Position numbers and translations under genes: made by a program. The notes under the pieces are model-generated. The model saw nothing but the letters and a program-made list of their open reading frames with translations, did not search any database and was not told where the DNA came from. DNA of 64,000 bases from Apoderus coryli (Eukaryota; Arthropoda; Insecta; Coleoptera; Attelabidae). Of this stretch, positions 13,421 to 26,783 are shown piece after piece. Position 1 is the stretch's first letter; every line of letters begins with the position of its first letter. Location of the stretch: the NCBI GenBank assembly GCA_911728435.2, contig OU452198.1, forward strand, positions 45,909,017 to 45,973,016, in the 5' to 3' direction.

Positions 13421-16400
13421 AATCACCTGTCAGATATCCCTGCAAGACCATTCCATAACTATCCGCTTAGAAACGCCGAACATGATATTTATCTGCCAAC
13501 TCCCTTCCTTCCTTCAGAAAAGAGATCCATAATGCCCATAGATAAATGTGTATAACTGTAAAAAATGCTATGATAAAGCAAGCCGGTCGCTGGTGATGTA
13601 GATTGATTGTGGTAGGTCAAGATCAATTGAGGCAACCTATTTAGTTAATACGCCTTGATACAATATATCATTGCAATTATTATGATTATTCCTATATTTG
13701 TAACAATCTTGTCTACAAATTATTGTATTAATTTTTTGACAAATATATATATATATATATATATATTGAATTGCGACATTGCAACCTACTCTGATAGTCA
13801 GACAGCCATTCCGCGGCGTTGAGTTGCTACGTCGGAATCTTAAAAATGGTATGAGAATGCGCCTATCCAAACTTCACCAATGGAGAGATGTGGCTTGAAA
13901 CAAGACTCAAGGGCACAAGACATGGAGACAAACTATATATTTAGGTCACAGTGCATTAGACACCTTGAATTTAATATTAACCTCATATACTTCATTTTCA
14001 ATTAGGACAATTTGAATCGATTAATATGTATTGAGTATTGACGCTGAAAACAGTTTCTCCTCACCCTGGAAAAATTTTTGCCGGCGCCCATGTTCATAAG
14101 TTATCATGAATTTTTTGATATTATCTTACCCCCAATTAATGCCTTGTGCGTCATTCATTGGCTTGAAAAGTGCTAAATGATAGGGTATAGATGTATGTCG
14201 GTTTAAGGTACATATTATGCTGTTGCATAAATATTCTACAGATGTTTTCCCAGAGGGTTATGTCTTTAATTCGTCAGTCATTTCTTTTTTTTTAGTCCTG
14301 TATGCCTAGCGAGGATATGTTACCTATTGTACCTATATATGTGTTCTGGAAAGGCTCCGTGTTTTGTTTCGCATTCTCACACCAGATTCCGATTCAAATT
14401 TTTTATTTCACCATCAGGCAATTCAATGTTACATAAAGTATTTTCATGATGTAATTATATTAGCAAAAATTGATCGATTCACTTAATCGCGTAAGCCCAC
14501 AATTTCTTTAATTTTGTAAAATAGCAATATTACTTTGACCTGGTTTGAATAGTGTGCGAATCTAAAATTGATATTTAAATGTTCATTATATTTTGCCATT
14601 CCATCAGATTCGTTACATCTTCCCAAGTAGATTAACATGCCTGTGCTGTGCAATGGCTATTAGATCCTTTGTCAAGAAGGCAGGATCATATCCTCCTCAT
14701 ATAGGTATATGATTGAACTTCCTTGACTTAACAAATTAATAATATATTTTTGGTTTGTCATATTATTTAAATTCTTCTATTTATAATGTATAAAATGAAG
14801 ATTAAACCGCTTAATTTATGCAAATTTATTCCGAATACCTCTTATTGTTAATCTTCCATCTGTAATATGCTTATACTTAGTATATCCATTTAGCATTTAG
14901 ATATATAGAGCATATTATTCCATTACAGTAATTATAAGATTTATTTTTTAGTATCATATTCATTTTAAATTCTTACAGGAATTTTTGTTTTTAATTCATT
15001 TCATTATAACGGATAAACCGTTATACAGCACTTAGGCTACTTATACGAGTATTGTGGAAAATTGTATAAAACAGCACTACCGGAGTCTTATAAAATGTTA
15101 GTGGTAATTAACTTTTTAATGTAATTGAAGTATTAGGATTTAAATTAATAACACACAGCTATTTTAATAGTGTGACCAATGCAATGCAATTTTGTTTAAT
15201 TATCGCTTTTATACCATATTGGGTCTGAATTGGTACCAACACCTGTATTCTGTATTCTAAATTTAGTAATAGGGTTGATATTGAAGATAGGACCGAAAAT
15301 TTGTTCTCACAAAATGCTAAGCAATGACATCTCCTCTATAGCAAGTCTTTTAGAAACTTATCGCCCCATTCACTAGCTTTAAAATCATCGATACTCCTTC
15401 TACAACTCCTTAGTGCTATACAATAAGTTTGTGTGGACATCTTTTCCAATTTCTTGAAGATGTCTGAAGCAGATTAGGAAAAATGTTAATTTCGGGTATA
15501 ACCGGAAGTGCTATAGGGCTCTAGGCACTGGAAATAGTACACTTATGTAGCCCCTCTTCGATCTTGGCGCCTGGCAAAATATCAAAAAGATAGCTTTAGC
15601 AATTCTCGATAACAATCTAAAAAAACACCTTGTATGATTATTTTAAAAATAGATAATTTTTTGCTCAATATATAAACCTCGATTTGTAAAATATAACAAA
15701 CATGAATTGTATCATATTGAAATAAAGAAAAAAATTGATAAATTTGCTAAACGTTGTTTTTTTTTATGAACATTTATTGTCATTATATTCATGTTATTAT
15801 AATCATAAAATTGGGTATTTCCTTCACTTCGTATTCCTACATAGCATTTAAAGATAGCAAAAGAGAATTTCGCCTCAAGCTGCAGAGAATCATAATTAGA
15901 AACGGGTGTGTATATAGTGGATATAGTTAGCGAACGCTTGTTAATTATAACAATTTCGCAAAAGGACCCTTTTTCGAAACGCAATCGTTATCCTTAGGGC
16001 AATTTACTTGAAAAATATCTATGGAATATGGTTTGTATTTAAATGAGATTTCGCTCTGAAATAATATTACTTGTTTCTTTTAGTGATTCTCACTCATACT
16101 AAGTGTCAAAATTTGTGTATATTCTACAACAAAAGATAAATGACGATTTATAAACCATTAAGTGTTGGTCTAGTTATTTTAATTCATCAAACTCACGATA
16201 AGCGGTTATTGTAAATAATATAATCGGTTCCAATGAACAGGTTCTGTTCAAATTAAAAAGCAAGAAACCAACACTGCTCGTAGTTCGTAAGAAATAATAT
16301 GATGCTATAATCATAAATTTGAAGAATTGCTTAAATTTGCCAAATAGGGATTGATTAATCAAAACAAACATAAGACCATGTTATTTATTTATACTGAAAT

Positions 16401-18010
16401 TTTCCATGAATTGCATCCGGTCCGGAATCTGCTCACGCTTCAGTTATTTTTCAACTGCGCAAATAATAACAAAAAGAAAAAAAATCAAAGACTAGAATTA
16501 AATCTGCCGAAACAAAAAGACAAAATAGGTTTATGTCGTCTTATATATGGATAAATGCCTACCCATAAATTTTAGAGGACAAAACAAAATATAAAGCTCT
16601 AAAGAGCTTTTTTATTGTTCCAAATAATATCAAATATATCTTCACTGTGTGTGTGTGTTATGTAGCGGCTTAAAAAGAGATTTTTCGATAATCTGATTAG
16701 TTTGGTATTTATTTTGTTGATTGTTGAAAGAAATAAGTAGGGGATAAAAGAGATTAACGACATTTGAAAAATCATCAGCATTCTGAGATTGATATAATTT
16801 TGACAAGCAAATACAATTACGAAATGTTATTCATATTTAAGCTTCACTCTACCAAAATAAGCAATATATTTTCTGCTGTTAAAATTTATTTATTATTATT
16901 TAGTGAATAAATTGTTAGGCTGAAAAATTAATTTTATAGAACTGTCCACAGATACTTGTCCTACGTAGTTATTTGATCGTATATTAGTTACAAATTGTAA
17001 TAGGTCATGTTTCGTATATCGAATATGCAGTGACGAGACCAACGGATTTGCCATAAAAAATTGCATGAAACTCTAAAATAGTTAAGAAACTATTGACATG
17101 ATGCAGAAGGTTTTAAGGACGAGATAAGGGCAAGACAAATAAAAAAATGGTATACATTATACATCCATCCTTGTTGGGGAATTTTCCTACATAGGTACGT
17201 AAAGTACGAGGAAACAGAAAAATCTGAAGGATATATCTCAGAAACATGTGGCTTCCCAAGTTTAGGCCGGTGAAAATGACTGTCCAATTTTTTGTTTCAC
17301 GTTTGGGGACACAAAAAGAAGTTAGTCGAATATGGAGAATGATTCATTATTTCAACGTTTTTCCCTTTATTATGCGACAATAAAGTTAAGCCATGAGAAG
17401 TTCTTTTTACTTAAGCACAAATATTTTATGAAAGAAATCAGAATTGAAGGAGAGTCTAAACCTTTTCCTATAATAAAATATAAGTAAACGTACGATCCGC
17501 AGTTCTCCTTAGAACATTACAGCAATTGTAATTATTGTCGAACTACATTAATTTATGTAATTTGTTTATTTACTTGCCGTTAGAAAGAGTTGATGTATTT
17601 AATAAATAAAAATAAACTATAAATATGCTGGCTTAAAACGATGGTATGCTCCCATATCTTGGCCTTATACCTACATAATTAATTATCTTGTAAGATTTAT
17701 TTTATGTTCTGGTTTAGTCAAATAAAATAAATAAAAATCAAAATAAAATCCAACATACCTATCAGAAATATACTTTATAATATTATTAAAACAAATCGGT
17801 TCTCCACACGCAACAAGTATAATATCTATCCTAACCCTATGCCTATCCTACACAACATCTTGGTGTATATTTATTGCATGAGTGTAAATTATTATTTTAT
17901 CAACATAAAACTCAACATGCGGGGCATTTTTATTTTTTGAGAGATAAAAATTAATATTTTATATTTGTATGGTATTTATAGGTAATAGTAATAATTAAAA
18001 AAAAACTATA
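13421..18010. other. Long non-coding AT-rich stretch
   Basis: No protein homology recognised. It holds a (TA)n run at about 13742-13767, a GCCGGCGCCCATG patch near 14080 and a GGCGCCTGGC patch near 15570, which are probably worn transposon ends, and only short reading frames. Confidence 0.45.
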
Positions 18011-18080
18011 CAGGGTGTCCCACCGGGAACCAAATCGATCTGTATATTATAGAAACCTATACCAGTGGCGGCCCGTGAGT
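18011..18080. mobile_element. Abutting transposon ends (Tc1/mariner-like and hAT-like)
   Basis: TACAGGGTGTCCCACCGGGA at about 18010 looks like an insect transposon terminus. CAGTGGCGGCCCGTGA at 18062 has the form of a hAT TIR. No partner ends or target duplications were found, so both are probably truncated remnants. A (TTG)n run follows at 18123-18141. Confidence 0.35.
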
Positions 18081-18141
18081 TCTGAGGGTTGTGGGGCAGT
18101 ATACAGCGATTTTCATAAAAAGATTGTTGTTGTTGTTGTTA

Positions 18142-20462
18142 AGAACTAACTTTTATATTTTTGCATTATGAAGGTCGCTGCTACTGTTAAATATCCTTCT
18201 TTTAACATGAACGATGAAATAGTTTTAGTTAGGGTCACAAATATAAAAGTCCCTGAAAGCCCACAGGCGAACGTACCTCTTTCAATTGATTATCATGCAG
18301 GCGGTGATTACCTACAGATAATCATGACGCTGAAAATACAATAATACCGGTGTGTCATATTATTTATACCATACATGTTAAAAAGTTTACATGCATTAAA
18401 TAAAAGTTTCATTGTGTATGGAAAAAATACCAGAGTTTTACACTACATTGTTCTTTATATAGTGTTCGTTCTTCGTAAGTGCCAAAAAATAAGAGATGAT
18501 TATTATTGTATAAGGAAGAATAATAAGAATGGAAGAGTAAGTACCTATATAAAATGCCATAAATAAAATATGAGCATTGTGTTCTTCTTAAATAATGATA
18601 ATATAATAAATAATTTTGGGTCATGAATTTAAATTGAATTTTGTGCATTTGTTTGTGTTTTGTAAGTAACAATACAAAGTGATTTGACCAATCTCAACGA
18701 AATAAATACTTATACTGTTCATACTACTTCCACTCCCATCAATAGCTATGCTAAAGAAATCCTACTACTAAATATCAGCGTGCAAAGTTACAAAACATTT
18801 CATGGCTTCAATTTAGAACCAATTTTTGATGAAAGAGAAAACCTGGATGGTCTGCGTTACCTAATAATGTAAGATTGTCATATTAATAAGGTCAGATATA
18901 GGCATGCCTACAGGCGTTAGTCCAATATTACATAAAAATAAAAATGTCATAAAGGTTAGTTTGCATTGAATAATTTGAAATTACTCGAAAAATATAGGTA
19001 ATCGTGACAGGCGACAGTAAAATGTCTTAACTTAACTTTACTGATGTTGACATAAAACTAAATTCTGTATCTGGAATTATGACACTTTTCAAATTAACAC
19101 CAACACAAATAATCTTAGTTATTTAAAAGGTTTATATACATATTATTCTTTTTCTATTTGTTATGCCTAAACATTTCATACGATAATATAATGTGACAGG
19201 AAAAATGAAATGATTGTTTTAAGTTTAGATACAAATTAGCCCATTAAACCTAACGGGTTTGGATTTAGAATAGAAGTATGATGATCTAGAAATAATCAGT
19301 AAAATACTAATTTTTATTTCCAAGCAAAGCTATTTAATTCCTATTTGCTTATTTAAAATAAGGGTGTAGCACGGGTTCTCAGTCTGGCTACATAGTATAT
19401 TGCTTTCGAGTAAAACATTGTATTTGTCTTATGTGACTCTCACTTGCCTACAATTCTTTTTCATCAACAATCCCCGTTTTCTAAGAAAATGGTAAAATTA
19501 ATCAGAGGGAATACTCCCACATAAACTTTTTATAAGGAATTCAAAATAATTGTTGCTGAATTGTTACACACGGGAATAAAAAGGTTATAAATAAAATGTC
19601 TATGCTGATTTTAAATGTTCTGAACGTTTCGATGTGTCACCGATTCCAGACCTAACGCGTGAGTATATGGTGTTTGGGAAACAAATTCTCAAAATCAACA
19701 GTCTTGTTATGTTAAAAAAAATAAATTAGGTAGGTAAGTACTTCCGAAAGATGATTGATATTTCGCTTGATATATTAACAGTTTTGATCGTAGCTAGAAC
19801 TTATGGTATGTGAAGAATAACTAAAATGATAGTTGATACTCCTAAACGACTTCTTATGACAGTACTTTTAAAATTTTACCAAACGTATTTTTCTAATATA
19901 GATACCTAGTATATAGGTATTAAGTTTCTTTTCCAGTGCAGACTTGCTGGAGTTATAAAAAATACCATTCAGTATATTGTTTTCCCGAAATAGCAGCCCA
20001 GTAGGGAATTATATATTAGGTACCTATAGGTATGTATTAAGTAAGGGTAATTAAAATTTAGAAATTTATTAGGCTGTCTGCATCTCGTGGGTTTAAATAA
20101 TTTTAATGTCTTACGATATTATTCGGTAGGGTATAATATTTAGCTTGTACGTGTATGTGTATAGGTATGTATACAATAATATACAAACATGTTTTAATCG
20201 TTTTGTAAACAAAATGGGGGCGCTTTACATATATAGGCTGCACCGGTAGATAAGTTACATTAATATTTTTGTTGGTTTTACTATATTCTAGGGTGTTTTT
20301 ATGATATGGCGTTTTATTGGAGTTAATAAATAAACATAAATGAGTATTACCCCGGCAAACATAAATAGTATATACCTATATTATAGTGATGCATTAGTTG
20401 GTTCGTACCACCTCGTAGATAGGTGCGGATATATATAGTAATTATTTACAAAATATTGCTGA
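18142..20462. other. Non-coding AT-rich stretch
   Basis: Only short overlapping reading frames on both strands and frequent TAGGTACCTA motifs. Nothing assignable. Confidence 0.45.
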
Positions 20463-21045
20463 ACATGTTCGAAATTATCTGCTTATTTAAGACCAATAAA
20501 GGATCGAATACCTCTAGAGGCATCAGGCGTATATACGGTACCATGCTCATGTGGTAAAGAATACATTGGAGAAACAGGAAGAAAAGTTTCAACACGACTG
20601 AAAGAACATGAAAGATCGGTCAGACTTCGAAATATAACTTCATCAGCACTCGCCGAACATTTTGTCGAAACCGGACATAAAATCTTATTTCAGAATTCTA
20701 AGTTAATGTAAATACACCGTTCTACTATCAAAGAAAAATACGGGAGGCAATAGAAATTTTCAAACAACCAATAAACTTAAACCGTGATACGGGTTTATAT
20801 CTTTCACCCATATGGCACGCAGTCATCAAGAACCCAACCCCACCCCTACCAACACCGACCAACCACGAAGCGACAAGCAAGGCACAGACCGATGGCACCA
20901 CTATATAAGGATATGTGCACAGCAAGAGAATTTAGTTTCAGTTTAACCGCGTTTACGTGAAGTTGCTCTGAAGAAGCTGACAGGATGATCAGCGAAACGT
21001 TAGCTAGTTTAAATTTGACGCAGGATTTATCCAGAAGTATAGTTT
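20463..21045 (+). mobile_element. Penelope-like element, GIY-YIG endonuclease and 3' end
   Basis: Penelope-like retroelements encode an RT followed by a GIY-YIG nuclease. An open frame from about 20463 to a TAA at 20709 reads LRPIKDRIPLEASGVYTV, then PCSCGKEYIGETGRKVSTRL and KEHERSVR. These are the GVY...YIG core, the CSCG zinc-knuckle-like lead-in and the catalytic R-x3-R-x3-EH of this nuclease class. AEHFVETGH follows. After the stop another frame (to 20908) continues with the typical RKIREAIEI...NLNRDTGLYLSPIW tail. The RT domain is not seen upstream. The 3' end, with TTTGACGCAGGATTTATCC near 21015-21035, recurs at 43235-43275. Confidence 0.85.
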
Positions 21046-21498
21046 CAGTAAAATATTGCTATTGACATTAGACTTGACTACTGTCACTATTACATTGGGA
21101 AATTATAGTGATAACCGAGATAGTTCTCCCAAAAAACACAATTAATTAGGTGTTTTTGTTATTTCATTATTCACAAAGCGATCCATCCAAAACCTGCATT
21201 TTCTTATGATACCCCCTACATATTATGTGGTATATCATTGCGCTTAGCAGCAACTCAAAAGTGCCCTAAAAATAGGGGTTGCAATTTGACATAAACATGA
21301 CTTACATGGTGCCGCCGTCATGCGGCAGAATTTGGATCAAACGCGTATGCTAAAAAATTGCCAAACATAAATCAAAACATAAAACCAAAATAATCGCCCG
21401 TTCCGTTACTTTACGGACACCCTCTATAGTGTTCCATTTGAAGTATAAGAAACTTGATTTCAACTCCCGGAATACAAACGGGATAACCGTTTCATAAG
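21046..21498. other. Non-coding spacer
   Basis: No gene seen between the Penelope-like fragment and the mariner element. Confidence 0.5.
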
Positions 21499-21500
21499 TA

Positions 21501-22391
21501 CGAGGCATGTTTTTTAAGTAAGTACCGTTTTGGAATTAAAAAAAGACGTGCAAAGATATCGCAATAATTTTATTTTTACATGAAAGCCTGTACCTTAATC
21601 TACTTTTCTACATAATTTCCGTGAATATTGAGGCACTTGTCATAACGTGGCACCAGTTTTTCAATACCCTCCTCATAAAATTCTGCCGCCTGACTTGTTA
21701 ACCACTGTATCACAAATGTTTTGAACGAAACATCGGTGGCCTACGTCACACCATAATCGAAACAACAATCCATGGAATGGCGACATTCATCATCAGCCAA
21801 AAGAGTGAAGTTTAAGCAAACAATTTCTGCCCGGAAAATCATGTGCACAGTTTTTTAGGAGTATTGCTAGTGGAGTTTCTGCCTCGTAATGAGACAATCA
21901 ATGCAGCGTCTTATTGTGAGATATTGAACAATCTGCGTCGTGCAATCCAGAACAAAAGACGTGGCAAGTTGAGTAAGGGTATCGTTTTGCTGCATGACAA
22001 TGCCCGTCCACATGTGGCTAATCGGACCAAAGATCTCATCAAATCTTTTAAATGGGAAACTCTACATCATCCTCCATACAGCCCTGATCTGGCGCCCAGC
22101 GACTACCATTTGTTCCTGCACTTGAAGACACACCTGGGTGGTCAGCGTCTTCAAGACGATAACGAAGTCAAAACATTTGTGATACAGTGGTTAACAAGTC
22201 AGGCGGCAGAATTTTATGAGGAGGGTATTGAAAAACTGGTGCCACGTTATGACAAGTGCCTCAATATTCACGGAAATTATGTAGAAAAGTAGATTAAGGT
22301 ACAGGCTTTCATGTAAAAATAAAATTATTGCGATATCTTTGCACGTCTTTTTTTAATTCCAAAACGGTACTTACTTAAAAAACATGCCTCG
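21501..22391 (+). mobile_element. Mariner with 3' end duplicated as a 224-bp inverted arm
   Basis: The element is bordered by TA (21499-21500 and 22392-22393). Its left 224 bp (21501-21724) is a nearly perfect reverse complement of its right 224 bp (22168-22391). The right arm is the normal mariner 3' end and includes the transposase C-terminus. The left arm is therefore an inverted copy of that coding end, and has replaced the original 5' end, promoter and DNA-binding domain. The outer end is CGAGGCATGTTTTTTAAGTA. The 443-bp loop holds the middle of the transposase. Such a structure can fold into a long hairpin and can no longer encode a working enzyme. Confidence 0.92.
21725..22292 (+). pseudogene. 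Mariner transposase, catalytic C-terminal two thirds
   Basis: Reading from the arm junction, NETSVAYVTP is the degraded first catalytic site (normally DETW), followed by a stop and SKQQSMEWRHSSS, then ISARKIMCTVF with a stop and frame change near 21855. From 21843 the frame is open to 22292. It contains GKLSKGIVLLHDNARPHVA with the second aspartate and HHPPYSPDLAPSDYHLF with the third. Exactly 34 residues separate the two aspartates, the DD34D spacing of mariner. It ends LNIHGNYVEK, the usual mariner C-terminus. The N-terminal HTH domain and the first catalytic D are gone, so the product is inactive. Confidence 0.9.
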
Positions 22392-22393
22392 TA

Positions 22394-24237
22394 CCTACAG
22401 GTAAGCAATATGTAATGGTTATGGGTTATTTTCCATTTCTCCTTCTGAGTACTATTAGTTCGTAAAATGTTTCAACCCGTTTTACTTTAACGAGTAGTAG
22501 TTTTGCTACTTCCGTTTGGGCAGTTGCATTACACACACTCTTACCAACGGTAATATCACTGACGGATTGAACGCACTTATTATATATAAATAAAAATATT
22601 ATTAAAGCATAAAATAAGTCTATTTAGTGCCACGAGTGTACAAAAAATTTTTTTCGTTATAAAACCCAAGCCTCATATACCATACAGTGGTGCATGGCAT
22701 GCAAGTATTCGCTTGGCACAGATGAAGTCACTGCGCGAATGCGACTTATTTTGAATCCGTCGATATCCTTCCTAGAGAGTACTTGTACCATGGCTACAGG
22801 GTACATCTTGATTCACCCTGTAACTATCACCATAATACCCTTTTTTTTGTTATTCTTTTTGTCTGTTTCGACCTCCCTATTCTACTTCACTACATCATGC
22901 TGGTTGTTGGAAGCTGTGTATTTCCTGTGTCGCTTGCTTGTTTTTTTATATGATTTGTTTTACCGCGCATTGTCCCTATGGACAGACAATATGCAATGCA
23001 TGAGTACAAGACGGTTAATTATGGGTTTAAAAAAAAAGAAGAAAGGGGAAGGCGGTGTAAGTGGCTCTTTTCTTATATTATCGGGGAATAATATATTGCC
23101 TTATACAAGTTTTATATAAGTGGGACTAATTATTACCGTAACGTGTTAATTTGTTTAATAAGGGGCGATCTTTTAAAAGGCCAAAGGCAGTATATACAGT
23201 CTTCTTGAATTTTGTGGGTATACGTGACAACACTTAGCAAAAGTCTTAAAGGCAGCACCTGTACAAAATTGCGGCTTGCTTTTGCCTAAGTTGCAAAGAC
23301 AATTAAATATCTATCTTTTGATGTTAAGGCTTCTGCAAGCCGACCTAAACCGAGTTAATAGTAAACTTAAATATTATGATGAATGGGAGGTAGTTACCTA
23401 CTTCACAGGAAGAGCCACTCCAAATTTGTCATTTCAACTTATATAGGCGTATTTCAAATCAGGAACAGCAATCATGCACAAGTTCGCTGTTACACAGGTG
23501 GTAATCAGATATAATTAAAATATATAATCGTCATGTGTTTTCCCCTACGCCGCCATTTCTATTGCAAAATTGTCTGGCTTTTGTATTGAGCCCCAGTATA
23601 ATATGGTAATTCTATCTCTTACTTATTTCGATATACCTACCTACCTACCTACCTAAGCACAAATAACTAATGGATCTTAAACAAGAAATAGGGTCGCAAA
23701 GTAGTAAGTAATCAACCCAATAATAATGTTCATTGATTTCACTTTACCTGTATTAAGTCTATTATACACAAACTTACTTGTTTTAACCAATTCGAAGAAA
23801 ACAACTTCTATAGTGACATGCTTCCTGTCTATGGACAGATGATAATATATAACTACATTGACAATATAGATGGAGACACATGATAGATCACCAAATTTGC
23901 ACGATTATTAGTAAACACGTATTTGTAGTTGGCTAACTATTACTGTCTTAAATATTTGTTAATGACAATATTGATTAATGAAAAGATGAAAGTTGTTCAT
24001 TGACAAAAAAAAGTATAAACAGTATAAAAATGTTGGTCCTATAGAATCATCAGATAAAGTGTTATTTATTTCTGAAAAAGGATTTCTCACAATTAATGAA
24101 TAAGTGCATAATTAGATATCTCTTAGGTATACATTATGCAGACTGATCAAACAGCCACAAAAAACAATTTAATGGGAAAGTCTCAACTCACAATAAACTA
24201 TTTTACCAGTGATCATAAATATATAATTAGTGAAAAA
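22394..24237. other. Mostly non-coding stretch
   Basis: Apart from the unassigned frame at 22694-23119, nothing was recognised. A (CTAC)n run lies at about 23637-23655. Confidence 0.45.
22694..23119 (+). CDS. Unassigned 141-codon open frame, hydrophobic middle
   Basis: I do not recognise this frame. Residues about 34-95 are strongly hydrophobic and could form two or three membrane segments (ILIHPVTITIIPFFLLFFLS, then a second stretch rich in F, L and Y). A lysine run (KKKKKGEGG) follows. The runs derive partly from T-rich and A-rich DNA, codon use looks random, and no promoter, poly(A) signal or homologous neighbour supports expression. A possible splice donor (GTAAGT) sits inside the frame at about 23057. 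It is most likely a chance frame, kept here because it is the longest unassigned one in the region. Confidence 0.15.
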   Translation: MACKYSLGTDEVTARMRLILNPSISFLESTCTMATGYILIHPVTITIIPFFLLFFLSVSTSLFYFTTSCWLLEAVYFLCRLLVFLYDLFYRALSLWTDNMQCMSTRRLIMGLKKKKKGEGGVSGSFLILSGNNILPYTSFI

Positions 24238-24491
24238 TAATTTCATGGCATAGCGTACAAAATTACTGGTTTTACCTACACAAGGGATTTTGTTTAATTT
24301 AGCAGGGCCTCAGTCTAACACATGTAGATGGACAACCACTGTGGTACTCTGACGAGCTCATAATAAGAGCGAAACAAATTCGTTAGTATCTGTCGGTCTG
24401 GTTCTACTGAATCAGACTGAGGCCCTGGTAAGTTAAACAAAATCCCTTGTGTAGGTAAAATCAGTAATTTTGTCCGCTATGCCATGAAATT
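24238..24491. mobile_element. MITE with ~77-bp terminal inverted repeats
   Basis: The left arm (about 24238-24315, starting TAATTTCATGGCATAGCG and ending GGGCCTCAGTCT) is the imperfect reverse complement of the right arm (about 24412-24491). About 96 bp lie between, with no coding frame. The exact ends and target duplication are uncertain. A diverged half-copy of the arm (TACAAAATTGCTGGTTTTAC) is visible near 31545. Confidence 0.85.
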
Positions 24492-26449
24492 ACTATTCAT
24501 AATATATTGTATTTGCGGACACGAAATCCTTTTTAATTAGGTATATAATTAGTGTTTATTTCTCCAAAAATAATACATTTTTATATTTCATAGATGCATT
24601 TTGATTATTTAGCTTATCATGAATTATAAATACCTAATCTAGAAAAGAATGGCAACACAAATAAAACTATGTAGTCGGAATGTTACAAAACTCCCCCATG
24701 TCTATACAATGTGTAACGTAAGTTAGACATTTTCTAAAAACAACTACCGCATAGTTTCCGAAAATGCTTCAAGTTTCCGGTATTCAAGTATTTATTGCCT
24801 TCATTATAATGAATGTTGTTAAACTAAAAGTTTGTAAAACCTAACAGAGAAAGTTGATTTCGATGTTTAAATTGTGTGCACACTTAATACTTATTTTGTG
24901 TTGTATTTACATTTTTTGAGACTATCAATTTGTTATATAAAATAGAGAAAATATTTTACATCAAAATGCAATCAAATCTGTGGAAATGGTATATTTTTGA
25001 ATCAATAATTTATCCAACTGTGGCGAGTACAGGCTGGTCCAAAGTGGAAATCTCAATTTACATACCTATATAATATGTTGTTCGTATAACGTCCTATTAA
25101 AGTTAATCCCTTGGTATATTTTTGGAGTAAACATCATATCCATAAAAAAACCCTCAAAATATAAATATACACTTGGTAATAAATAGTAACAGCGGAGGCT
25201 AATTAATAATTGCCGCTGCCTCTAAAATATTAGGAATTTATTTTTAATAAGAAAAATTGCTACACATAATTTTGTAAGAATGTTTTATAAAAACGAAAAG
25301 CACATTATTCAGTGTATGTTTATAAATGTTCGTAACCTTTTCTAAAAGTTTTTTCTATTTGTGTCGCGTCAGTTACCATAAGTTGACGTTGTTCATTTAA
25401 AATATGACATCATAAATAATCTGTTGTTTTTTTTTAACTCTCAAACAGTAACTCATTTTGTTCACTCCATGTTCTATATGATATGGCGTTAATGAGCGGT
25501 ACGACATTTATTATACTGTCATTTAAAAATTATAACACGGCGATGTTTACCATAATTTTCCCTGATACAGGATGTCCCGCAATATACTGCAGCAATCCAT
25601 TTTCCAAATACAGTAGCAAATGTAAGTACTATTATAATTGGCTGGATTTTGACTAACATAAATATATGTTCAAAATACGCAGGCGCTTTTGTTTATCTAT
25701 ACTAGAAATAAACGTTTACTTAAATCTGAACAATTCCTAGATTTACCTGCCTACCTATATTATACTGAATAATATGCAAAGTTCAATGCGCTTTACAATA
25801 AAAGCACAGATACAGAAACTTATTGTAAAAAATTTATGCTTATGACAATAATAATAAATTCTTTTGAAATGAAAGACTGACAATACAACTAATAATTTCT
25901 ACACATAACCTAGGTATATGTATAACAAAGAACATAAACGGAAAATGGGAAATATAGCGCTCGTTTGGTTGCAAATTATGTATTTAATTAATGAAATGAC
26001 ATAGATGCGGTAAAGTGTAATTAGTAACGTTAAAAGGAAAGAATAATAATTTTCATCCAGTTAATTGAGAAATAATTTCTGTTGCGTATAATTTTCTATG
26101 TGACGCAACGTTATACATCGTTAAACACCCTTCTATTGCCAGATTGCAGTAGGTATAGTTATATTTATCACCATCGCTGTCTATACGCATATTGTGCAAT
26201 CATACTATACTCACATATCAGCAGACAAGCTATTACAGCAGAGGACATCTCCGCCTTCTATTGTATCGAAAAGTTCTGCTCTGTATCGGCTTTATATATT
26301 ATAGCCAAAGTGAAGATTGGTGACACACGCTAGTCATGATATAAAAATGCTTTAAATATTTAAATCCATATATCTTTGGGTTACCTACTGCCAAAACAAG
26401 CTAACTCCACTTTTTGTTTTTTCTGAGTTAACTGCTCAATTTTACTAGA
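24492..26449. other. Non-coding AT-rich stretch
   Basis: No gene assigned. The 83-codon frame at 26082 is unrecognised. ACAGGATGTCCC near 25567 may be a worn transposon end. Confidence 0.45.
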
Positions 26450-26783
26450 AAATGCTCCAGAAATGTACTGCTAAAACTATACAAGTCCAACAGATCTGGT
26501 AAAAAAACCGATAATTATTGTAGAAGAACTTAAGTATAAGGACTTTTTCGACATTGTCAAAATTAATAATGAAAAATAAAACAAAAAACACTAATAGGGA
26601 AAAAGTCATTTAACTGAAAATAAAATGCTTAAAATATTTAAAATTCAAACCAGGCATTATAAGCAGATGAATATTTTTCGTAAAAATCTGGGTGAGTTTG
26701 AATTAAAACAAGTATTTCCGGTGAAATTAAAAATTTTTTTTTTTCATGAAACTAATAGTCTCCATATATACATATATTACATA
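26450..26783 (+). pseudogene. Relic of the 47.7-kb transposase family, left part
   Basis: About 26525-26560 reads EELKYKDFFDI, similar to EIKFSDFLNL in the intact protein. About 26670-26765 reads IFRKNLGEFELKQVFPVKLK then IFFFHET, which aligns without gaps to VFRNKICDINNEKVNWLKVK then CFRFQKT there: F, R, V, K, K, F and T are identical and hydrophobic positions match. The relic runs up to the left end of the DD41D element at 26784 and resumes beyond it. Similarity is modest, so this part alone would be weak; the second half supports it. Confidence 0.55.

Noticed and set aside
23637..23655. CRISPR-like or regulatory array in ACCTACCTAC runs
   Set aside because: Simple tetranucleotide repeats common across the window, without spacers.
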